Below, in pieces: positions 6,682 through 10,681 of a stretch of DNA of 10,681 nt. Both the position numbers and the translations under genes were made by a program. The notes below the pieces were generated by a model. It was not told where the DNA came from and did no database searches. It was given only the letters and a program-made list of their open reading frames with translations. This stretch comes from JAWXCH01 sp034440595. Its GTDB lineage: Bacteria; Planctomycetota; Planctomycetia; Pirellulales; JALHPA01. How positions within the stretch are numbered: position 1 is the stretch's first letter; every line of letters starts with the position of its first letter. The DNA lies in the NCBI GenBank assembly GCA_034440595.1, contig JAWXCH010000251.1, positions 1 to 10,681 on the forward strand. Direction: 5' to 3'.

Positions 6682-7341
6682 CTACTCACCTGCCGATTTG
6701 CTCAGTTGCGATTCAGTTGCATGCGGAAAGGCACCTGCCGTGACCAGCCCGAGCAATTCCACCGTCTGATCTACGCTCAATTGCGAAAGTTTTTCAGCGC
6801 CCCATCGTTCCGTGATGTAACGGCGTACTACCTGAACTGACATCCCTTTTGACTGGATCGTTTCTCGTATCTTGGCTTGCTGCTCTTGAGTTGCAAATTC
6901 CGCTTCGACATTGGAAATGAACGCCGGCGTTACCTCTGCGATTTTTGAGAATTCCGTTGGTCGTTTTCCGCTGCCTTCTCGAATGAGAGCGATCTTCCCT
7001 AGCTTGCACAATCGCATTAAGGCATGCGAAACCGTCGATCGATCTAAGTACTCACCTGACTGGCCAATAGCTTCAACAACTTGCCTGGAATTGAATTCAA
7101 CCGGCATTGCCGTAACTGCGTCCAAAATCGCTTGGTTTACAACTTGGCGATTGGCTCGAAGCGGGCTATCTATCCGAGCTACCGCCGCTCCAGCGATCTT
7201 TCGGCGTTCAATTCGTGGCTTGGCGTCCGAGGGCGGACTAGACTTATTGGCCATCTCCCAGACCATTTCCAGCGCTTCCAGCTTGCGATGGTATTCCTTT
7301 TTAGCTTCTTGCCTCAGGCGTAGGTATTCACGTTCGTTCAT
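6682..7341 (-). CDS. Unknown protein with coiled-coil N-terminus and winged-helix-like middle
   Basis: I do not recognise this 219-residue protein as a named family. Residues 1-33 are a charged amphipathic helix (NEREYLRLRQEAKKEYHRKL), followed by a basic linker (41-65). Residues 66-133 look like a winged helix: three helices with VEFNSRQVVEAI and STVSHALMRLCKLGKI, then a wing-like IALIREGSGKRPTEF. The C-terminus (about 165-202, GMSVQVVRRYITERWGAEKLSQLSVDQTVELLGLV) resembles small helical tails of some phage recombination or single-strand annealing proteins; that likeness is an impression. It is divergent from dinD with a 169-bp shared control region. A strong promoter lies directly on the start codon (6 nt from -10 to ATG), so the mRNA is probably leaderless. 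It could be a local regulator or a DNA-processing partner of DinD; neither is shown. Confidence 0.75.
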   Translation of the reverse strand: MNEREYLRLRQEAKKEYHRKLEALEMVWEMANKSSPPSDAKPRIERRKIAGAAVARIDSPLRANRQVVNQAILDAVTAMPVEFNSRQVVEAIGQSGEYLDRSTVSHALMRLCKLGKIALIREGSGKRPTEFSKIAEVTPAFISNVEAEFATQEQQAKIRETIQSKGMSVQVVRRYITERWGAEKLSQLSVDQTVELLGLVTAGAFPHATESQLSKSAGE

Positions 7342-7347
7342 GCAAGC

Positions 7348-7375
7348 ATTATCCCTTGTGTGGCAAAATTGTCAA
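7348..7375 (-). promoter_or_regulatory. Promoter for a leaderless transcript of the winged-helix gene
   Basis: On the minus strand a perfect -35 TTGACA (7370-7375) and GATAAT (7348-7353, 5 of 6) are 16 nt apart. Six bases (GCTTGC) separate the -10 from the ATG at 7341, so the expected start point is the A of the ATG or a neighbour. An inverted repeat GTGTGG/CCACAC (7358-7363 and 7376-7381) brackets the -35 and spacer and could be an operator. Confidence 0.7.
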
Positions 7376-7409
7376 CCACACTAAATACCAAAATGTAGCC
7401 ACGCTAGTA

Positions 7410-7438
7410 TTGCCGGATTTCTTGTCGAAGGGTAAATT
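7410..7438 (+). promoter_or_regulatory. Possible dinD promoter
   Basis: TTGCCG (7410-7415, 4 of 6) and TAAATT (7433-7438, 4 of 6) are 17 nt apart, with predicted initiation near 7445. The palindrome at 7455-7473 would then lie just downstream of the start point. Confidence 0.35.
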
Positions 7439-7454
7439 GAAGCCATCCAGCCAA

Positions 7455-7473
7455 CTACCACAGCTAGTGGTAG
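7455..7473. promoter_or_regulatory. Palindromic candidate operator upstream of dinD
   Basis: CTACCAC-AGCTA-GTGGTAG is a perfect palindrome of two 7-bp arms around 5 nt, 38 bp before the dinD ATG. The place and symmetry suit a LexA-like or autorepressor site. It is not the E. coli CTGT-N8-ACAG box nor the Bacillus GAAC/GTTC box. A transcript hairpin is the alternative. Confidence 0.45.
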
Positions 7474-7510
7474 CTAATCTCGCTTCATACCACATACGGA
7501 GGAGCAAGCC

Positions 7511-8410
7511 ATGCAGTCGCTACAATCAGGATCGTCAGACGACAACCAGGGTAGTCCGTTCGATGTGATTCGCCATACTAATCAGCATGGCGTGGCCTGC
7601 TGGACTGCACGAGAGTTGCAGCCGCACCTTGGCTATACGCAATGGAGAAACTTCGCAAAAGCGGTGCAGAAAGCTCGTGTGGCATGCGAAAAGGCTGGCC
7701 ACAATCCGTCAAACCATTTTGCTGATGTCAGCAAAATGGTCAGCACTGGATCGAAGACTGTACGAAATGTGGATGATATCAATCTCTCTCGTTTCGCATG
7801 CTATCTCATTGCGATGAATGGCGACCCTCAGAAACCGCAAATTGCTGCCGCTCAAGAATATTTTGCCGTCCAAACCCGACGCCAAGAGCTTCAGGATGAG
7901 CAAGTTCGCGATATGGAGCGGATCGAACTTCGCGGCAAGGTATCTAGTGAATTTAAATTGCTGTCGGGAGCTGCCAAGAATGCGGGTGTTAATAGCAAAA
8001 TGTTCGGCGTCTTCCATGACGCCGGGTATAGAGGTCTGTATGGAGGACTGGGCCGCAAAGAAATTAAGGCGAAGAAAAAAATTCCGGAGAAGGATGATCT
8101 ATTGGACAGGGTTGGGTCCACTGAACTGGCAGCGAACCAGTTTCGATTGACCCAGACTCGCGACCAACTACAGAAACGGGGCATTAAGAACGAGGGTCAA
8201 GCAATTGAACTACACCATCGTATTGGCAAAGAGGTTCGGCAGGCGATCAAGAACATCGATGGTGAAATGCCTGAAAATCTGCCGTCGGCCGAGCATATCA
8301 ATGTCGTTGAAAAGCGAATAAGCGATTCTCAGAACATCGTTTTGCTGGAACAGGCAGACGCGCGCGGCTTGTCGAGTCCGGACTCTGACGACACCGTTGA
8401 CAGCCTTTAA
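7511..8410 (+). CDS. dinD: DinD-family DNA damage-inducible protein
   Basis: DinD of E. coli is SOS-induced and inhibits RecA strand exchange by acting on RecA filaments. The 299 residues follow the family through their length. The BRO-N-like N-terminal part (about 16-125) has HGVACWTARELQPHLGY, NHFADVSKMV (68-77), LSRFACYLIAMNGDPQKP and YFAVQTRRQELQ. Then come an alpha-helical region, GYRGLYGGL (172-180) and GSTELAANQFRLTQT (202-216), then HRIGKEVRQAIKNIDGEMPENLP (about 236-258) and a variable acidic tail. The start has an excellent Shine-Dalgarno site, GGAGGAG (7498-7504), 6 nt from the ATG. It is divergent from an unknown winged-helix gene and has a palindrome in its leader. A 28-bp palindrome in the coding region covers the NHFADVSKMV codons. 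DinD genes are patchily distributed, so horizontal gain is plausible. Assignment is firm; function here is inferred. Confidence 0.93.
   Translation: MQSLQSGSSDDNQGSPFDVIRHTNQHGVACWTARELQPHLGYTQWRNFAKAVQKARVACEKAGHNPSNHFADVSKMVSTGSKTVRNVDDINLSRFACYLIAMNGDPQKPQIAAAQEYFAVQTRRQELQDEQVRDMERIELRGKVSSEFKLLSGAAKNAGVNSKMFGVFHDAGYRGLYGGLGRKEIKAKKKIPEKDDLLDRVGSTELAANQFRLTQTRDQLQKRGIKNEGQAIELHHRIGKEVRQAIKNIDGEMPENLPSAEHINVVEKRISDSQNIVLLEQADARGLSSPDSDDTVDSL
7713..7740. repeat. Perfect 13-bp-arm palindrome inside dinD
   Basis: ACCATTTTGCTGA (7713-7725) and its exact reverse complement (7728-7740) are separated by two bases. The palindrome covers the codons for residues 68-77 (NHFADVSKMV), so the opposite strand also reads HFADISKMV. 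It could form a long hairpin in the mRNA or a cruciform. It may be chance driven by codon constraint or a protein binding site. Confidence 0.9.
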
Positions 8411-8561
8411 TCAGTACTGATTCGCTGACGACGCACACCCGTTCAACCCTGAAATCCAACTCGACCATTTTCTGTAGAACACGGAATCCATATCGTGCCC
8501 CAGAATTATCGTCGTCTCGCAGTTCCTGCTGCGATTCTCTCGCTAAATAAAGCACGCCGTT

Positions 8562-9215
8562 TCAAATCGACTCAATATACAGCCCGCGCCGGTGTCGCTC
8601 AGCACGGCGGGCCTTGTCGATAATATCTGCCACGGCCTTCACATCATCGATACCGATCAGCCGCAGCTCAGGAGTCGAGCGGTCGCTGGAGGTGACGTTG
8701 ATCGATCCGACATTCAAGAAACGCTCGATCACTCCTTGTTCAAAGCGAACGTCATCGATATCGATCACTTCAATTCGGTCGGTCACGCGCCGCAAGATTC
8801 CGCGCTCGTGAATAAATCGCTGCGAGGTCAGCCGATAGTGAACCCCATACCGCCGATAGGCAAACGTCAAGCCGAGGTATCCCCATAGAAGCAATAGCCC
8901 TGCCAGAAACATCAGCCACCCTGTGCTATCCAGCCAAAATATTGCCGCGACTAGCCCGACCACAGTCAGCACGCCTGCACCGATCCACGCCCCGACCATC
9001 GCCTTGGGGCTATACCCTCCTTGCCACAGATCCTTTTCAGCGATATCAGCCTTGGCTCCTTGCTTGGAGCGATTGCGCAATTGATCCGCCGGTAGCTCCG
9101 GGGTGGCCGATGCGGGAGACTGGACCGGATCAATATTTCCGCGAATCTGTGCTCCGCATTTCGGGCAATAGGCCGCGTCGGACGGAACATTGGCGGCACA
9201 GCTAGAGCAAATCAT
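8562..9215 (-). CDS. Zinc-ribbon, two-TM, bPH2-domain membrane protein
   Basis: The 217-residue protein starts with a zinc ribbon with two CxxC pairs (C3, C6, C17, C20), followed by a polar linker rich in Pro, Ala and Ser. Two membrane helices lie at about 73-95 and 99-120. A cytoplasmic bacterial PH-type domain (bPH_2, YdbS-like, about 124-205) follows, with HYRLTSQRFIHERGILRRVTDRIEVIDIDDVRFEQGVIERFLNVGSINV, the standard signature in which a short ring of strands follows the TM pair. The role is unknown; such proteins are thought to be membrane-associated scaffolds or stress-linked. A good Shine-Dalgarno site (AGGA on the minus strand, 9224-9227, 8 nt away) supports the start. It is divergent from nrdR and convergent with dinD. 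The 151-nt gap to dinD holds only a TCAGTACTGA palindrome (8411-8420). Confidence 0.85.
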   Translation of the reverse strand: MICSSCAANVPSDAAYCPKCGAQIRGNIDPVQSPASATPELPADQLRNRSKQGAKADIAEKDLWQGGYSPKAMVGAWIGAGVLTVVGLVAAIFWLDSTGWLMFLAGLLLLWGYLGLTFAYRRYGVHYRLTSQRFIHERGILRRVTDRIEVIDIDDVRFEQGVIERFLNVGSINVTSSDRSTPELRLIGIDDVKAVADIIDKARRAERHRRGLYIESI

Positions 9216-9412
9216 GCCTGTTTTCCTACTATCGATGTTCTTGATCGGTAAATGACTTTACTGAGTACTGGTCACCGACATTGTACCTTGCCGGTTTGCT
9301 GCCGTCGCCAGCAGCTTGCTGTCACCCGTTTCTTCGCTTTTCGGCCAATTTGCTTGAAATCGTCGGGCCGCAAAATTGCCACCCCGACTCGTCAGGCAGC
9401 CAACGCTTCGTG

Positions 9413-9418
9413 TATAGT
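9413..9418 (+). promoter_or_regulatory. -10 box of a probable leaderless nrdR promoter
   Basis: TATAGT (5 of 6) ends 6 nt before the ATG at 9425. A weak -35, TCGTCA (9389-9394, 4 of 6), lies 18 nt upstream. No Shine-Dalgarno site precedes the ATG, which fits initiation of transcription at or beside the start codon. Confidence 0.5.
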
Positions 9419-9424
9419 GAATCT

Positions 9425-9895
9425 ATGCGATGTCCCTATTGTCAGGTTGATCATGATCGAGTTGTCGACTCTCGTGCGGGAGAGGATGGTATGACCATCC
9501 GTCGCCGGCGCGAGTGTCTGGGCTGCCACCGTCGCTATACGACCTATGAACGTGTCGAAGAGACCGGTATCAAGGTCATCAAGAAGGACGGCAATCGAGT
9601 GCCGTTTGAACGGAAAAAAATCGAGTCCGGGCTGGCCAAGGCCTGCTGGAAACGCCCGATCAGTGCCGAACAGATCGAGGGGCTGGTCTCTGCCGTCGAG
9701 CGGGAAATCTACGACAGCTACGACAGCGAGCTGGAAACGCAGCAGGTCGGTGAACTGGTGATGCGCGAACTGCGCAAACTGGACCAGGTGGCCTACGTGC
9801 GCTTTGCCAGCGTCTATCGACAGTTCAAAGACGTCCGCGACTTTGTCGATGAGTTGGAGCCGATTCTGGCCGAGACTCGCCATCTAGAACGGTAG
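9425..9895 (+). CDS. nrdR: Transcriptional repressor NrdR of ribonucleotide reductase genes
   Basis: NrdR senses nucleotides through an ATP-cone and represses ribonucleotide reductase operons at NrdR boxes. The 156-residue product starts MRCPYCQVDHDRVVDSR and has the zinc ribbon C3, C6, C31, C34 with RRRRECLGCHRRYTTYERVE. The ATP-cone (about 47-138) has VIKKDGNRVPFERKKIESGLAKAC, the run PISAEQIEGLVSAVEREIY and the end VAYVRFASVYRQFKDVRDF. Length fits the family. The frame is open from an ATG at 9281, but the family N-terminus, the leaderless -10 box and the 48 unrelated upstream residues all put the start at 9425. It is divergent from the zinc-ribbon/bPH2 gene. No NrdR box was recognised in this window. 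Confidence 0.96.
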   Translation: MRCPYCQVDHDRVVDSRAGEDGMTIRRRRECLGCHRRYTTYERVEETGIKVIKKDGNRVPFERKKIESGLAKACWKRPISAEQIEGLVSAVEREIYDSYDSELETQQVGELVMRELRKLDQVAYVRFASVYRQFKDVRDFVDELEPILAETRHLER

Positions 9896-9905
9896 CGACG
9901 CACGC

Positions 9906-9983
9906 GTGTGCCACTGGCTCCGCCAGTGCTGAGCAGAGTTCTTGTTTTCAGACGATTCTCACTGGCGCGAGCCAGTGGCACAC
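9906..9983. repeat. REP-like nested inverted repeat between nrdR and the NfeD-type gene
   Basis: The 22-base left arm (9907-9928) and the 23-base right arm (9960-9982) are reverse complements apart from one extra C in the right arm, with a 31-nt spacer (9929-9959). The flanking G9906/C9983 extends the pairing. Each arm is also a hairpin in itself: CACTGGC-TCC-GCCAGTG on the left and CACTGGC-GCGA-GCCAGTG on the right. It lies 10 bp after nrdR and 26 bp from the end of the convergent gene. This architecture is like REP/BIME elements and small non-autonomous mobile repeats; it could also act as a two-way terminator. Confidence 0.85.
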
Positions 9984-10009
9984 AATTTCATAGCGCGGCA
10001 CCAGCTATC

Positions 10010-10594
10010 TCACAGCAGCGGATCCTCAAACGGATCGATGCCCAGCGACTCGATTGATTGCGAAAGAGGGTCATCGTTTTTCGGTTTGGGCAATCGATTC
10101 TCACTCACCGGGCGCACCTGCACGAGAGAACCATTCACCGCGGTGACCTGCACCGCCTGACCAAGATCAATCGGCATCCCTTCGCTGACGGCATCGACCG
10201 TCATACCTTCGATTTCGATCGCCCCACTCGGCAGCATCATCGATTGGGCACGGCCGACTTTTCCAACCAGTTCGCGCAATCTGCGCAGCTCCGGGCTATC
10301 TGGCAGTACGTCCTCGCTGGTGGGAACATCTGCCAGAAGCAGCTTACCCACGGGTGTACTTGGCAACCAACGAAACGCTAGTGCGAGCACAATTGGAATC
10401 GCTACCAGTGAGATCGCAAGGAATATCAGGCCCGCAAGCGGACCCCGCTGAATAAAGGCAATCGCGATCGAGGCAATGACGGCGGTAAGCGAGAAAACGC
10501 CGATCACCCCACCCGACGGAATAAATACTTCGGCCAGCACCAAGGCCAGGCCTAGTATCAATAGCAGTCCTGCCCAAACAAGTGGATCCAGCAT
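10010..10594 (-). CDS. NfeD-type membrane protein (TM segments plus OB-fold)
   Basis: A 194-residue protein with three hydrophobic segments (about 5-24, 28-48, 53-75), then a linker and an NfeD C-terminal OB-like domain (about 109-163). The domain shows LVGKVGRAQSMMLPSGAIEI, then EGMTVDAVSEGMPIDLGQAVQV and NGSLVQVRPV, the family's typical ending, followed by an acidic tail. NfeD proteins are often encoded beside stomatin/flotillin-like proteins or SPFH proteases and are linked to membrane microdomains; no partner is visible inside the window. The minus frame stays open upstream to the window edge (10681) but the ATG at 10594 directly precedes the first TM segment and is preferred. No strong Shine-Dalgarno site is seen. 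It is convergent with nrdR across the repeat. Confidence 0.88.
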   Translation of the reverse strand: MLDPLVWAGLLLILGLALVLAEVFIPSGGVIGVFSLTAVIASIAIAFIQRGPLAGLIFLAISLVAIPIVLALAFRWLPSTPVGKLLLADVPTSEDVLPDSPELRRLRELVGKVGRAQSMMLPSGAIEIEGMTVDAVSEGMPIDLGQAVQVTAVNGSLVQVRPVSENRLPKPKNDDPLSQSIESLGIDPFEDPLL

Positions 10595-10681
10595 GCGATG
10601 TCTTCTAGCAGAGATGGTAACGGGGTTTCGATAATGACTATTTGGAATAGAGCCATCATAGCATTTTACGGACCGTTCGGC

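Noticed and set aside
7709..8017. Minus-strand ORF ending HFADISKMV inside dinD
   Set aside because: The DinD-like peptide arises from the 28-bp palindrome, not from a second gene.
9281..9424. Upstream extension of nrdR to ATG 9281
   Set aside because: NrdR proteins start with MxCPxC, which falls at 9425; the extension is unrelated sequence.
9392..9883. Minus-strand ORF of 163 codons
   Set aside because: Antisense shadow of nrdR.
1..10681. CRISPR array, tRNA or rRNA genes, complete insertion sequence
   Set aside because: No regularly spaced repeats, no cloverleaf or rRNA signature and no transposase were seen.

Overview
The window looks like chromosomal DNA from a planctomycete, probably Pirellulales-like. 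The evidence is protein character (a secreted beta-sandwich-type protein, a zinc-ribbon/bPH2 membrane protein, an acidic sigma-54), moderate GC and weak use of Shine-Dalgarno sites. This assignment is inference; no 16S rRNA is present.

Layout. 1-688 (minus) is the N-terminal part of a secreted protein, open through the window edge. 689-1791 holds no protein gene I can support, but it contains a bacterial SRP (4.5S) RNA at about 1333-1434 with a promoter upstream. 1792-4720 (plus) is the classic replication/recombination cluster dnaX - ybaB/ebfC - recR, so the order ffs-dnaX-ybaB-recR matches the well-known scr-dnaX-yaaK-recR order of Bacillus. A structured intergenic element follows, then rpoN (sigma-54) at 4881-6443. 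6682-8410 is a more accessory-looking divergent pair: a winged-helix-like protein of unknown function (minus) and a DinD-family DNA-damage protein (plus). Both sides of their shared control region carry palindromes. 8562-9215 (minus) is a zinc-ribbon/two-TM/bPH2 protein, divergent from nrdR (9425-9895, plus). A REP-like nested inverted repeat separates nrdR from a convergent NfeD-type membrane protein (10010-10594, minus).

How it fits together. dnaX, ybaB and recR couple the polymerase clamp loader to nucleoid and recombinational repair functions. ffs serves co-translational membrane targeting, rpoN is the alternative sigma factor, and nrdR represses ribonucleotide reductase genes. DinD homologues act on RecA filaments, which gives a loose thematic link to RecR, although the dinD pair looks independently acquired.

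Most interesting points: (1) a run of 10 A residues in dnaX at the end of the ATPase/collar part, with a stop almost immediately in both other frames, predicting slippage or frameshifting to a short gamma-like product; (2) a perfect 13-bp-arm palindrome inside dinD over a conserved motif; (3) two genes (the winged-helix gene and nrdR) with a -10 box exactly 6 nt before the ATG, predicting leaderless mRNAs; (4) an SRP RNA with a UAAC (URRC-type) tetraloop; (5) the REP-like repeat after nrdR.
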